From Oscillatoria sp. SIO1A7 (GTDB lineage: Bacteria > Cyanobacteriota > Cyanobacteriia > Cyanobacteriales > Laspinemataceae): a stretch of 40,380 nucleotides of DNA. Positions 1 to 8,883 of the stretch are shown piece after piece. The DNA lies in assembly GCA_010672965.1 (NCBI GenBank), contig JAAHFN010000027.1, positions 1 to 40,380 of the forward strand. Direction: 5' to 3'. The notes beneath the pieces are model-generated. The model saw nothing but the letters and a program-made list of their open reading frames with translations, did no database searches and had not been told where the DNA came from. Positions within the stretch are counted from its first letter, which is position 1, and each line of letters starts with the position of its first letter. The position numbers and the translations under genes are program-made.

Positions 1-422
1 ATATCTCATAAATTAAATTTTCCTTTTATACTGAAATTGGGGCCTGTTATGGAACCGATATTGAGGACCTTCTCTTAGGGCGATCGCATCTTTTTAAAAT
101 ATACAATTTATTTTGCAGGGGTACTTATTTCCCACATTACGCAGGTATGACTAAAAAAACAATATAGCTCTTAAATTGCCTCTACGCATGGGTTACAGGG
201 TTTTAGAACTACCGAAATAAATATGGGCGGCCCGCCTAAAAGTCTTTATTATTAGCTATAATCAATAATTTAGTATTGTATGGTACAGAAATTAAACTTT
301 AAATTATGAATTTAGACCCTAGTTTCAAATAGGCTGAAATGCTTATATAGTAAAGGGGTCTATTAAAGTAGCCGCTAGTTCTGGGTTTCTTTGTATCTTT
401 AGAGTAGCGCCAAAAAATCGGT
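1..422. other. AT-rich intergenic stretch, no gene seen
   Basis: No convincing reading frame is visible on either strand. The stretch is AT-rich and lies downstream of the minus-strand Uma2 gene. It holds one HIP1 site near 80 and no recognisable transposase, tRNA or strong terminator. A gene ending to the left of the window cannot be excluded. Confidence 0.5.
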
Positions 423-995
423 TCACCAAATTTCTCCAAGATTCAAGATAAAACCGGGCAAGACTGTCTCCCCAGATAAGCTCTGAGGAAATTCTAATAT
501 TTCTACCTCTTCACCAGGGCGATAAATTTCTACTTGCTTAGATCTAGGATTAATTAACCAGGCCAAACGAGTGCCATTATCGAGATATTCTACCATTTTT
601 TCGCGAGTTGCTTTCAGGGTATCGGAGGGAGAAAGTAACTCTATAACAAAATCCGGGCAAAGAGGTAAAAAAGTCGCTCTTTCTTCTCTGGTTAAACTAT
701 TCCAACGCTCTAAAGATATCCAGGCTGCATCTGGAGAACGATTGGCACCGTTTGGTAGTTTAAATCCCGTGGAAGAATCAAAAGTCTTGCCTAGTTTAGT
801 TTGCTTGTTCCATAGCCAAAGTTCTCCATTTAATCCTGAGTTGTAATTTCCTGTTTCTCCTCCTGTTGGGGGCATGATTATTAAGTCTCCATTGGCATTG
901 CGTTCAAATCTCAAATCTTGGTTTCTGTGACAGAGTTGAAAAAATTGCTCGTCTGTCATTGAAATTGGTTCGATATCAATCGTTAAATTAGTCAT
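423..995 (-). CDS. Uma2 family (DUF820) restriction-endonuclease-like protein
   Basis: This 190-residue protein has the size and layout of the Uma2/DUF820 family, which is greatly expanded in filamentous cyanobacteria and has a PD-(D/E)xK nuclease fold. The opening MTDEQFFQLC segment, the central SPDAAWIS, the DFVIELLSPSD motif with its acidic residue, and the following AWLINP strand with a basic residue downstream (RSKQVEIYRPG) match the family core. The biological role of these proteins is not settled; transposon-linked nucleases and toxin-like roles have been proposed. The start is the first ATG. The gene stands alone and is transcribed towards the left edge. A second, divergent family member lies at 34190-34762. 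Family assignment is confident; function is not. Confidence 0.85.
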   Translation of the reverse strand: MTNLTIDIEPISMTDEQFFQLCHRNQDLRFERNANGDLIIMPPTGGETGNYNSGLNGELWLWNKQTKLGKTFDSSTGFKLPNGANRSPDAAWISLERWNSLTREERATFLPLCPDFVIELLSPSDTLKATREKMVEYLDNGTRLAWLINPRSKQVEIYRPGEEVEILEFPQSLSGETVLPGFILNLGEIW

Positions 996-1088
996 AGCTT
1001 ATTTTGTATTGTTATAGCAGAATCGGTAAAGCAAAAGCGGCAAATCATACAATTATTAGCCGCTTTTGTTAGTCTGATGGCATAGCGT

Positions 1089-1386
1089 TTAGTCATTGAG
1101 AATAGTTACAATCGTGAAATCAGTAGCGTGGAGCTTATTGTAACCCTCTATTACCTCCTTAATGGTGACAAACTCTTCATCCTCAGCGGGGCGCGATCGC
1201 ACGACGTATAAGCGCCCCGTCCATAGCATCTTCTAAAGCCCGAAATCGCTTTAACTCCGAATAGCCGAGCGTCGCTGCCACGGGCTGACCTTCGCGTTCG
1301 ATCGCAATCGGCTCGGTACTCTCGCTAGCGAGGGCAATCAATTCTGACAGGGTATCTCCAGCTTTGTCTGCGCTTACTTTAATCAT
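1089..1386 (-). pseudogene. Phd/YefM-type antitoxin gene with a frameshift
   Basis: The first 67 codons encode a typical Phd/YefM antitoxin N-terminus (MIKVSADKAG, then IAIEREGQPVAATL and a helix rich in charged residues). The frame stops at 1183. Immediately beyond a run of four G on the plus strand (1188-1191), the other frame continues as a plausible C-terminal tail, starting AEDEEFVTIKEVIEGYNK and ending in a TAA at 1089. Removing one base from that run fuses the two into about 99 residues, the usual length. The gene is therefore either recently inactivated or carries a sequencing error in a homopolymer. The known family role is to bind and neutralise a partner toxin and repress the operon. 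No intact toxin gene is adjacent on either side. Confidence 0.65.
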
Positions 1387-1548
1387 GTTATTTTACCAAT
1401 CGCAACAAATTGTTGTTACATCCTTATTACTATGATAACTCTCCAGCCAGTCTCGGTACTGAGGCGCGGGTACGCTACTGAACTGGTGCCCGCCAGTCCG
1501 CAATGCTACAAAATTAATTGTAGCCGCTAAAATGGAATCTGATATATA

Positions 1549-1875
1549 TAGAAACCCGGTTTGTTGAACAATACCTTCGCCAAAACGCAAAAACCCTTAT
1601 TTGTAGGGAGGGATCCGGGAACGAAACCCAACAAATACCCGATCGCTTCTCAACGCCCGATCCCCCCAACCCCCCTTAAAAAGGGGGGCTTCAAGAGAGA
1701 TGGGGAAGGCAGGGTTGGGTGGGAGGGGTGGGAAGAACCGGAAAAAATTCTCCCCCCTCTCCCCACACTCCCCACACTCCGTAGGCGGCTCCCCAATGAG
1801 CGCGGGGGGTTGGGGGGATCCAACCTACCTACAAGAAAATGGCAAGGGTATTGTTCAAGAAACCGGGTTTCTGGC
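1549..1875. repeat. Compound inverted-repeat element (family A), copy 1
   Basis: The left end reads GAAACCCGGTTTGTTGAACA followed by ATACCTTCGCCAAAA. The right end at 1841-1872 is close to its reverse complement (GGCAAGGGTATTGTTCAAGA, then AACCGGGTTTCT). Inside are a second inverted repeat (GATCCCCCCAACCCCCCTT near 1660 against the matching sequence near 1806-1820) and a CCCCACACT short array. The same ends occur at 10802-11330 and 37961-38180. No transposase is encoded, so it is a non-autonomous element. Short frames inside it are repeat-derived and are not called as genes. Confidence 0.7.
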
Positions 1876-1896
1876 TAAAACACCTTACTGAAACCC

Positions 1897-3801
1897 ATGC
1901 AAACGCCAATAGAATTCCAAGATGCTTTTGAGATAGTCGTAGTAGGTGCAGGACATTCCGGCTGCGAGGCGGCTTTGGCGTCGGCGCGGTTGGGCTGTCG
2001 CACCCTGCTGCTAACTCTAAATCTGGATAAAATAGCTTGGCAACCCTGCAATCCGGCGGTGGGTGCCCCTGCCAAGTCTCAGCTCGTCCATGAAGTAGAT
2101 GCCCTGGGAGGGGAAATCGGCAAAATGGCCGATCGCACTTATCTGCAAAAGCGCGTCCTCAACTCCTCGCGAGGTCCGGCGGTTTGGGCATTGCGCGCCC
2201 AAACTGACAAGCGCGAATATTCCGCAGTAATGAAAGCAATAGTCGAAAACCAAGAAAACTTAACCGTCCGCGAAGGGATGGTAACGGACTTAGTGCTTGG
2301 TGCCAACGATCGCATTATCGGCGTCGAGACTTATTTCGGCGTTGCCTTTCAATGCCAAGCGGTTATTCTGACCACCGGCACTTTTTTGGGAGGTCGAATC
2401 TGGGTGGGCAATAAGTCGATGGCGGCGGGTCGGGCGGGGGAATTTGCGGCGATCGGCTTGACGGAAACTCTTAACCGTTTGGGTTTTGAAACCGATCGCT
2501 TGAAGACGGGTACGCCAGCGAGAGTAGATAAGCGATCTGTTGACTACAGCGTAATGGAACCGCAACCGGGAGACGAGCAAACCCGCTGGTTTAGCTTTGA
2601 CCCGGAAGTTTGGCAAGAGCGGCCGCAGATGAATTGCTATCTAACTCGCACCACTGCCGAGACTCACCGACTGATTAGAGAAAATCTGCATCTGTCGCCG
2701 GTCTATGGCGGTTGGGTAGATGCCAAAGGTCCGCGCTATTGCCCCAGTATCGAGGATAAAATAGTCCGCTTTGCCGACAAGGAAAGCCACCAAATTTTTA
2801 TCGAGCCGGAAGGACGAGATATTCCAGAATTGTATATTCAAGGATTTTCCACCGGGTTGCCCGAGAAGTTGCAATTGCAACTGTTGAGAACTCTCCCCGG
2901 TTTGGAAAACTGCGCCATGCTGCGTCCGGCTTATGCAGTGGAGTACGATTATTTGCCAGCAACTCAGTGCTATCCGAGTCTGATGACCAAGAAAGTGGCG
3001 GGCTTATTCTGCGCTGGGCAAATTAATGGCACTACTGGTTATGAAGAGGCCGCCGCTCAAGGTTTTGTGGCGGGGATTAATGCGGCTCGCTTTGTACGAA
3101 ATCGGGAAATGCTGGTTTTCCCTCGGGAGCAAAGTTATATCGGTACTTTGATTGACGATCTCTGTACTAAGGAATTGCGGGAACCTTATCGGATGCTTAC
3201 TTCTCGCTCTGAATATCGGTTGTTGCTGCGATCGGATAATGCCGATCGCCGCTTGACTCCTTTGGGTCGGGAAATAGGCACGGTTGACGATCGCCGCTGG
3301 GCTTTGTTCCAGAAAAAGCAAGCTAATATCGCCGCCGAGAAAGAAAGGTTGCAATCGACGCGGATTAAAGAAGGTGAAGAATTGGGCACCCGAATCGCCG
3401 CCGATACTCAGCAGCGAATCAAAGGCTCGATTACTCTGGCCGAGCTGTTGCGCCGTCCGGGATTTCACTATATCGACCTCGATCGCTACGGGCTGGCCAA
3501 CCCAGATCTAGAGCTTGCGGAACTAGAAGCAGCAGAAATCGACTTAAAATATGCTGGCTATATGCAGCGGCAAAAAAATCAAATAGAACAAATTAGCCGC
3601 AATGCCAATCGCAAGCTGCCAGCGGATTTGGACTACGCTTCGATTGAGACTCTCTCTAAGGAAGCTCGGGAAAAATTGGCCAAAGTTAGACCCCTGACCG
3701 TCGGCCAAGCCGGTCGGATTGGCGGCGTTAATCCCGCAGATATCAATGCTTTGCTCATTTATCTAGAGTTGCGCGATCGCTCAAAGAGTATTTCTGCTTG
3801 A
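1897..3801 (+). CDS. mnmG: tRNA uridine 5-carboxymethylaminomethyl synthesis enzyme MnmG (GidA)
   Basis: This 634-residue protein is full length for MnmG, the FAD enzyme that with MnmE installs the carboxymethylaminomethyl group on U34 of certain tRNAs. The N-terminal FAD-binding signature is [12 protein letters not shown] (residues 15-26). The family block [17 protein letters not shown], the TGTFLGG segment, the catalytic-region string [13 protein letters not shown] and the [16 protein letters not shown] block follow in the expected order. The helical C-terminal domain carries the [16 protein letters not shown] motif and a terminal [17 protein letters not shown] segment. The ATG at 1897 begins [11 protein letters not shown], about 12 residues before the FAD motif as usual. 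It follows directly after repeat element A and has no operon partner; mnmE is not in the window. Confidence 0.97.
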   Translation: MQTPIEFQDAFEIVVVGAGHSGCEAALASARLGCRTLLLTLNLDKIAWQPCNPAVGAPAKSQLVHEVDALGGEIGKMADRTYLQKRVLNSSRGPAVWALRAQTDKREYSAVMKAIVENQENLTVREGMVTDLVLGANDRIIGVETYFGVAFQCQAVILTTGTFLGGRIWVGNKSMAAGRAGEFAAIGLTETLNRLGFETDRLKTGTPARVDKRSVDYSVMEPQPGDEQTRWFSFDPEVWQERPQMNCYLTRTTAETHRLIRENLHLSPVYGGWVDAKGPRYCPSIEDKIVRFADKESHQIFIEPEGRDIPELYIQGFSTGLPEKLQLQLLRTLPGLENCAMLRPAYAVEYDYLPATQCYPSLMTKKVAGLFCAGQINGTTGYEEAAAQGFVAGINAARFVRNREMLVFPREQSYIGTLIDDLCTKELREPYRMLTSRSEYRLLLRSDNADRRLTPLGREIGTVDDRRWALFQKKQANIAAEKERLQSTRIKEGEELGTRIAADTQQRIKGSITLAELLRRPGFHYIDLDRYGLANPDLELAELEAAEIDLKYAGYMQRQKNQIEQISRNANRKLPADLDYASIETLSKEAREKLAKVRPLTVGQAGRIGGVNPADINALLIYLELRDRSKSISA

Positions 3802-4260
3802 TGGGAATTTGGGGAAGGGTGTCGGGTGTGGGGTGTCGGGTGTGGGGAATTGGGCTAAAAACTAGGGTGTGGGGTGTGGGGTGTAGGGTGTAGGGAGAAG
3901 AAAGGGAGAATAAGAAGGAGACGAGGGGAGTATAAGCATCTTTCATCTTTTGCCTACACCCTACACCCTACACCCTAACTATGGGCATTGGGCATTAGAT
4001 TGGGCATTAGATTGGGCATTGGCCATTGGCCATTGAGGGAGTTGGGGAGTTGGGCAGTTGGGGACTTAGCAGACTTGGCAGACTTGGTAGATTTGGCAGA
4101 CTTTGGATGTCAAAATCACCCATCTTCCCCATCTCCCCCATATCCCTTGTCTCCTCTCTGTCTTTCCCTACACCCTACACCCTACACCCTACACCCTTCC
4201 CCCATTCCCAATGCCCGATCGCCAATTCCCACAAAGAGTTCGGTTCCCCCTACTGTAAGG
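3802..4260. repeat. Intergenic short tandem repeats (CCCTACA and GGGCATT units)
   Basis: The gap after mnmG holds GGTGTGGGGTGTCGGGTGTG-type degenerate heptamers (3818-3895), a CCCTACA heptamer run (3952-3980), repeats of ATTGGGCATT (3983-4035), TTGGCAGACTTGG repeats (4066-4100) and a second CCCTACA run (4168-4197). The same units recur at 9597-9645 and 18553-18590. These are short tandemly repeated sequences of the kind well known in filamentous cyanobacteria. Frames across them are low-complexity and are not genes. Confidence 0.75.
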
Positions 4261-4341
4261 TTGCTTTTTTGCCTGCTATATTATGAAGTATAAAGAAAAG
4301 CAATCGTCTAATTCATCTCGTCCTCATCAAAGGTAAAAGCC

Positions 4342-4662
4342 ATGAATAACCTATCTCCTCAAAATCCAGAATCCTTGGGCAGCCAGTCGGAAGCAGACAG
4401 CCTCTTATGGGAATACATCCAATCGATGAGCCCAGAAACTATTGCCAAACTCTCCAAGCCAGAGCCAGAAGTGGCCGAGTTGATGAACCGCAATCTTAGA
4501 GGAATGTTAGGGGTCTTGCCCTCAGAACATTTTGGCGTATCGATTACTACGACTCGCGAACACCTCGGCCAGCTTCTCGCATCTGCAATGATGAATGGCT
4601 ATTTTATTAAGAATGCCAAACAAAGAATGGAATTGGAAAATTCTTTGCCTCTATCTGAATAA
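4342..4662 (+). CDS. DUF760 domain protein
   Basis: This 106-residue protein matches the DUF760 family, which is conserved in cyanobacteria and plastids. The recognisable core runs from VAELMNRNLRGMLGVLPSEH through FGVSITTTREHLGQLLASAM to a closing MNGYFIKNAKQRMELE. Length and composition (soluble, helical, no membrane segment) fit the short cyanobacterial members. The start is the ATG at 4342, with AAAGGTAAAAG just upstream as a weak ribosome binding site. TGCTATATT at 4274-4282 could be an extended -10 promoter element. The molecular function of the family is not firmly established; some plant members are linked to protein turnover. The gene is flanked on both sides by repeat-filled gaps, so it is probably a single-gene unit. 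Confidence 0.85.
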   Translation: MNNLSPQNPESLGSQSEADSLLWEYIQSMSPETIAKLSKPEPEVAELMNRNLRGMLGVLPSEHFGVSITTTREHLGQLLASAMMNGYFIKNAKQRMELENSLPLSE

Positions 4663-4671
4663 TTAATGACC

Positions 4672-5116
4672 GATTGGGCATTGGGAATTGGGCATTGGGC
4701 ATTGGGCAATCCCCTCCTGGGAGCAGGGACTATTCGTTATTGAAAAATTATCTGCAAGAGACCCACCCCAACCCCTCCCAGGAGGGGAACTTACCTCCGA
4801 TTCCCCTCCTGGGAGGGGTTAGGGGTGGGTTAAAAGTATGCCCAGCAGCGTTGTAGAAGGGACGATCGCCGGTCTGCTTCAACACCTACCGAACTGATAT
4901 CGTCCCCAATTCCCAATTCCCGATTCCCAATTCCTGATTCCCGATTCCCAATTCCCGATTCCCAATTCCCGATTCCCAATTCCCGATTCCCAATTCCTGA
5001 TTCCCAATTCCTGATTCCCAATTCCCGATTCCCGATTCTCGATTCCCGATTTCCGATTCCCAATTCCCGATTCCTGATTCCTGATTCCCAATTGCCGATT
5101 CCCGATTCCCAATTTA
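4672..5116. repeat. Repeat-filled gap with a long ATTCCCR heptamer array
   Basis: From about 4908 to 5116 the sequence is an almost uninterrupted run of seven-base units ATTCCCA, ATTCCCG and ATTCCTG, roughly 30 in a row. Upstream, 4672-4710 carries GGGCATT/GGGAATT units, and 4762-4830 contains an inverted pair built on CCCCTCCTGGGAGGGG. Frames through the array give monotonous [10 protein letters not shown] peptides on the minus strand and are rejected as genes. The array abuts the 3' end of the decayed CHAT gene. Confidence 0.9.
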
Positions 5117-5119
5117 ATT

Positions 5120-5440
5120 CTAAGAATCCCACTCACCTTGCAAGTCAAAGGCAGTCCAGTAATAAGGAGACTGCCATTTTTTTTGCTGCCACATTTAGAT
5201 TTGAGCATTTCGCCGCAGCTGCGGCGGGGGTAAGTCTTTCTTGGAGCATATTACGGTAAAAAATACTCATCAGTTCTGCCGTCGCTTCGTCGTTCGCGCT
5301 CCAGAGGCTAACTACAACTCGCGGCGAGCCAGCATACATGAATCCGCGAGTAGCAAAATGGATAATACGATAATCGCCCTTCGCTTGGCTGGTTACTCTT
5401 TCTAAAGTGGCCTGAAAATCGAAAAGTCCCGCTGCTGCTT
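5120..5440 (-). pseudogene. Decayed CHAT-domain protease gene fragment
   Basis: Read on the minus strand, the frame [18 protein letters not shown] continues to [10 protein letters not shown], the segment holding the CHAT catalytic histidine in intact relatives (HFATHG). It then jumps directly into [17 protein letters not shown], the segment that normally follows the catalytic cysteine (SACxT). The cysteine region is missing, consistent with an in-frame deletion across the similar words ATHG and LTRG. Further on, a frameshift after TPAAAA and an in-frame stop precede [16 protein letters not shown] and LQGEW, the classic CHAT C-terminus, ending at 5120. Stops also occur upstream of about 5440. 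CHAT proteins are caspase-like proteases, often with TPR repeats. This copy cannot be functional. Confidence 0.75.
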
Positions 5441-5469
5441 ACTTCTATATGCGGTATTTCACTTCTAGG

Positions 5470-5958
5470 ATAGCGCGAAGAATTAAGCCCGGCCTTGGGT
5501 TTTGAATTTCCAATTTACCCCAGGAATCCAGGAATGACTCTTTCTCATGCCTATGACTTTAATTCGGACCCCAAGTAAGGTCGTATGGGGTTATTCGGAG
5601 TAGAATGAGATTGTGAAGAAAACTACATTAAGGTGAATTCTGCGAAAGAGGGCGATCGCCCGCCCTATCGGGAAGCGATGAAATTCTTTTAGCTCCCCTC
5701 CTGGGAGGGGCTAGGGGTGGGTTAGATGGTTCCGCAAGTCGTGCCCACTCCCAAGAAGGGGATCGCTTGGGATGTTAGATTGGGTTATCTTTATTATCAG
5801 AAAGCCCCTCCTAAGAATCACCTAAGTAGGTAGGCAAAATAAATTGTATATTTACTGTTCGGCCATAGTCATAGGACCCAAGATTAAGTTTATGGCCCGC
5901 AGCCAAGAAAAATGGACAATTCTATTTTGCACGGTTATAATCTTGCACGGGTATAATT
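5470..5958. other. Intergenic region with small repeats before nfeD
   Basis: No gene was recognised. The stretch contains one GGGCGATCGCCC site near 5650, a CTCCCCTCCTGGGAGGGG hairpin at about 5693-5710 like the one near 4800, and three imperfect copies of TTTTGCACGGGTATAA at 5923-5972 that run up to the nfeD start. The promoter for nfeD probably lies here but no clear -35/-10 pair stands out. Confidence 0.5.
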
Positions 5959-5976
5959 TTGCACGGGTATTTTAAG

Positions 5977-6465
5977 ATGCAAATAAGTTATCCTATTTTT
6001 TTGTTTCCGCCATTGGTAGCAGTCCTGCCAATCGCGATCGGTATGACTACAATCTGGTTGCTGGTAGGGGCGGTGCTTTGCGGGTTCGAGTTGATGCTCC
6101 CCACCGCTTTTGTGGCGATGATGATGGGGGTCAGTGCTTTTGTGATGGCCGGTCTGTCTTTAGTTTTGCCCCACGCGGGGTTGCAGATTTTCCTCTGGAT
6201 GGGATTGTCTTCGCTTTTGGTCTTTAAAGGCCGCAAGTTCTTGGAACCCCAGCATAAAAGAGATCCTCTAGAGGGAGATAAAGAAGCGGAGACATTGACA
6301 GAAATACTGCCTGGAAAAGCAGGACGAGTATTGTATGAAGGCAATTCTTGGCAAGCACGCTGTGTCGATGAAGACATGACGATCGCCCCTCAGCAAAAGG
6401 TCTATGTAGTTAGCCAAAAAGGAACTACTCTATTCGTGATGCCCCAAAATCTACTTCATTCTTAA
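5977..6465 (+). CDS. NfeD-like membrane protein
   Basis: This protein of about 162 residues has NfeD architecture: hydrophobic segments (TTIWLLVGAVLCGFELMLP, then the stretch through VMAGLSLVLP and FLWMGLSSLLVF), followed by a soluble OB-fold domain with the signature TEILPGKAGRVLYEGNSW and a closing VVSQKGTTLFVMPQNLL. NfeD proteins are encoded next to SPFH/stomatin proteins and are thought to act with them at the membrane, as found here. The start is uncertain. A TTG at 5959 lies inside a tandem repeat, the ATG at 5977 gives an extra hydrophobic N-terminus, and the ATG at 6043 would give the more usual beginning MTTIWLLVG. No site has a strong Shine-Dalgarno sequence. Confidence 0.88.
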   Translation: MQISYPIFLFPPLVAVLPIAIGMTTIWLLVGAVLCGFELMLPTAFVAMMMGVSAFVMAGLSLVLPHAGLQIFLWMGLSSLLVFKGRKFLEPQHKRDPLEGDKEAETLTEILPGKAGRVLYEGNSWQARCVDEDMTIAPQQKVYVVSQKGTTLFVMPQNLLHS

Positions 6466-6539
6466 GTCAAAGGGCAAGTGAAAAGGCAAGTGAAAGGCGA
6501 TCGCCAAGTAATGTCCGAACAAAATAAGGAGACCGAACA

Positions 6540-7502
6540 ATGAATCCTTTTACTTTTCTGTTGGTTTTAACAATAGGCGGTTCGGTGACCCTATTCAAGG
6601 GCATCAAGATAATCCAACAAGGTAATGAAGCCCTAGTCGAACGGCTGGGGAAATATCAGGGTAAGCTGCAACCCGGCCTGAAATGGATAGATCCGTTTTT
6701 TGCCCAAGTCGTTTTCCAAGAAACTATCCGGGAAAAAGTCTTAGACGTTCCCAAGCAAAGCTGTATCACCCGAGACAATGTTGGCATTAGCGTTGATGCG
6801 GTGGTCTATTGGCGAATTGTGGATATGGAAAAAGCCTATTATAAGGTAGAAAATCTCCGCCTCGCTATGCAAAATCTGGTGCTGACTCAGATTCGCGCTG
6901 AAATGGGGAAACTGGAACTAGACCAAACTTTTACAGCGCGATCGGAAGTGAACGAGTCCTTGCTGCGGGAGTTGGACTTGGCTACGGATCCTTGGGGAGT
7001 TAAGGTAACTCGGGTGGAACTGCGAGATATTATTCCTTCTAAAGCAGTTCAGGATTCGATGGAATTGCAAATGTCGGCGGAACGGAAGCGCCGAGCTGCT
7101 ATTCTCACATCTGAGGGGGAACGAGATGCTGCTATCAATAGCGCTAGAGGTAAAGCAGAGGCTCAAGTTCTGGATGCAGAAGCAAAACAGAAATCGGCTA
7201 TTCTCCAGGCAGAGGCAGAACAAAAAACAATAGTTCTCAAAGCTCAAGCACAACGCCAACAGCAAGTTCTCAAGGCCCAGGCAACTGCAGAGGCGCTGAA
7301 AATTGTTTCCAAGCAGCTCGAAGGCGACCCCAACGCCCGGGAAGCACTTCAGTTTTTAATCGCCCAAAACTATCTGGAGATGGGACAGAAGATTGGCAGT
7401 AGCGGCAGTAGTAAGGTGATGTTTATGGATCCGCGCAGCATTCCAGCGACTCTGGAGGGAATGCGCTCTATCGTCACCGAGCAGGAAAAAGAGTCGCTCT
7501 AG
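6540..7502 (+). CDS. SPFH/Band 7 (stomatin-like) protein
   Basis: This 320-residue protein has an N-terminal membrane anchor (residues 1-20), then an SPFH domain beginning [20 protein letters not shown] and including the conserved block [20 protein letters not shown] with VDAVVYWRI, then a long alanine/glutamate/glutamine coiled coil (about residues 170-255). It ends in a short tail with SSKVMFMDP. This is the paraslipin/QmcA-like arrangement of bacterial stomatins, which form oligomers on the membrane and are linked to membrane microdomains and protease control. It begins 75 bases after the NfeD stop on the same strand, with AATAAGGAG before the ATG, so the two very likely form an operon. 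The low-complexity coiled coil makes exact relationships hard to judge. Confidence 0.93.
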   Translation: MNPFTFLLVLTIGGSVTLFKGIKIIQQGNEALVERLGKYQGKLQPGLKWIDPFFAQVVFQETIREKVLDVPKQSCITRDNVGISVDAVVYWRIVDMEKAYYKVENLRLAMQNLVLTQIRAEMGKLELDQTFTARSEVNESLLRELDLATDPWGVKVTRVELRDIIPSKAVQDSMELQMSAERKRRAAILTSEGERDAAINSARGKAEAQVLDAEAKQKSAILQAEAEQKTIVLKAQAQRQQQVLKAQATAEALKIVSKQLEGDPNAREALQFLIAQNYLEMGQKIGSSGSSKVMFMDPRSIPATLEGMRSIVTEQEKESL

Positions 7503-7548
7503 CCAAGGCTGGCTAAGGCTGGTCAAAGAGCAAAAAAATTAAATAAAT

Positions 7549-7953
7549 TTATTCGGGATTGACCGATTTTATTTGGCAGCGATCGCATAGGCCAAAAAAT
7601 TCTAGCGTGTGGTAGAAGATTTTAAAGTCTTGCGATCGCTGCAATTGCTTTTCGAGTTCGTGGACTGGGCATTGATCGATAGGGATAGATTTCCTGCACT
7701 GGAGGCAGGTGAGGTGATGTTTGTCTTCCTTCAAACAACTGTAAAGGGATTCGCCGTTGGCTAAAGTGCGCGTCTTAACGATGCCTTCTAGCTTTAAGGC
7801 ATCCAAGGCACGGTAAACCGTTGCTAAACCCAGGGCCTCGTCTCGGTTGCGAAGCTCTATATATATATCCTGAGCGGACTTGGCTTGCTGGATAGTGTTC
7901 AGCAAGTTCAGGATCTTCTGTTGCGATCTGGTTCGTTTTAGTTTTGCGGCCAT
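7549..7953 (-). CDS. Fur-family metalloregulator, probably Zur
   Basis: This 134-residue protein has the Fur layout: an N-terminal winged helix (KRTRSQQKILNLLNTI, then SAQDIYIELRNR and the recognition helix LGLATVYRALDALKLEG), and a C-terminal metal and dimer domain. The domain holds HHLTCLQC, a second cysteine pair CDRC near the end, and the histidine motif YHTLEFFGLC. The two CxxC pairs form the structural zinc site of the family. The short N-terminus and the ISAQDIY/ELRNR style resemble cyanobacterial Zur, which represses zinc uptake genes, more than the Fur or PerR paralogues, but family placement by eye is not decisive. It faces the stomatin gene tail to tail and has no zinc transporter beside it. 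Confidence 0.85.
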   Translation of the reverse strand: MAAKLKRTRSQQKILNLLNTIQQAKSAQDIYIELRNRDEALGLATVYRALDALKLEGIVKTRTLANGESLYSCLKEDKHHLTCLQCRKSIPIDQCPVHELEKQLQRSQDFKIFYHTLEFFGLCDRCQIKSVNPE

Positions 7954-8016
7954 AATTGCTTATACCCTCTCCTTTTGACAAGAAACCCCACTTCCCGCGA
8001 GCGGTATCTCATAAGA

Positions 8017-8480
8017 CATGATATCACGGGGCGGGCAGGGAGGAGGGGAGTGTGGGGACCGGAGGGAGGGAGGGGACTGTGGGGACCGGAGGGAGGGAGA
8101 GGGAGACAAGGGGACAAGGGGACCAAGCGACCTTCTCTCCCTCCCCCCTCCCGAGGGCCTCCCGAGGGGGAGATGGGGGAGACAAGGGGACAAGGGGACC
8201 GGGCGACATGGGTAATTGGGTGGAGGAATTCTCCCATTCCTCCGGCGTAGCTGCCCCGAAGGGGGTTGGCGGCTCCCCTTGTCCCCCAGTCTCTCGGTCC
8301 CCTTGTCCCCTTGTCTCCCCCTCTCCCCCACAGTCCCCACACTCCCCTCTCCCCCCACAGTCCCCACACTCCCCTCTCCCCCCACACTCCCCTCTCCCCC
8401 CACACTCCCCTCTCCCCCCACACTCCCCTCTCCCCCCACACTCCCCTCTCCCCCCACACTCCCTGGTCCCCTTGTCCTCT
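8017..8480. repeat. Short tandem repeat block with an 18-bp unit array
   Basis: Between 8350 and 8465 an 18-base unit, CTCTCCCCCCACACTCCC, is repeated about six times. Upstream, 8048-8120 carries GGGGACCGGAGGGAGGGA and GGGGACAAGG units. Near 8280-8330 there are inverted counterparts (CCCCTTGTCCCC), so the block could fold into a large imperfect hairpin. The overlapping frames on both strands are monotonous (SPHTPL, GGEGSV) and are not genes. The block lies between the zur-like gene and purS. Confidence 0.85.
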
Positions 8481-8589
8481 TGACAAATCGAGATCCTTCG
8501 CCAACAATAAGCGACGGTTCGTTATGCAAGTTCCATAAGATTTGGAAGGCGCTTGACGATCGCACTTATCCCAATTAAAGGCATCTGCT

Positions 8590-8883
8590 GTGACTGAAAA
8601 AAAGTATCAGGCGAAAATCTATGTGACTCTGCGACCTTCGGTGTTAGATCCGGCGGGGACCGCTGTAGAGTCGGGGCTGAAGAATATGGGATACGACAAT
8701 GTGGAGCATGTCAGAATTGGCAAGTATATTGAGTTGAGAATAAGCGCTCGCAATGAGAAGCAAGCGAGAGAACAGCTCGAATTTATTTGCGATCGCCTGT
8801 TGGCCAATCCCGTGGTTGAAAATTATCGCTTTGAACTGAAGGAAGTTGCGGTACATATCGAGATATCGGAGGCCAGATGGTAA
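8590..8883 (+). CDS. purS: Phosphoribosylformylglycinamidine synthase subunit PurS
   Basis: PurS is a small dimeric subunit that holds PurL and PurQ together in the FGAM synthase of bacteria with split enzymes, the fourth step of purine synthesis. The 97 residues fit: an opening strand [20 protein letters not shown], a central [18 protein letters not shown] and a final [10 protein letters not shown]. The start is a GTG at 8590. Its stop codon overlaps the purQ start by seven bases (ATGGTAA), implying translational coupling. purL is not adjacent. Confidence 0.95.
   Translation: MTEKKYQAKIYVTLRPSVLDPAGTAVESGLKNMGYDNVEHVRIGKYIELRISARNEKQAREQLEFICDRLLANPVVENYRFELKEVAVHIEISEARW

Noticed and set aside
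1393-1590. 65-codon frame directly upstream of the antitoxin, considered as a toxin remnant
   Set aside because: Its first third is family A repeat end, and the remainder has no recognisable toxin motif.
4908-5116. Possible CRISPR array
   Set aside because: The repeated unit is only seven bases with no unique spacers, and no cas gene is nearby.
4830-5208. Long minus-strand frames with NRELGIGN repeats
   Set aside because: They are translations of the heptamer array; composition is monotonous and no start context or homologous fold is evident.
7938-8578. Several overlapping frames of 90-200 codons on both strands
   Set aside because: All come from the GC-rich tandem repeat block and are open only because the repeats lack stop codons.
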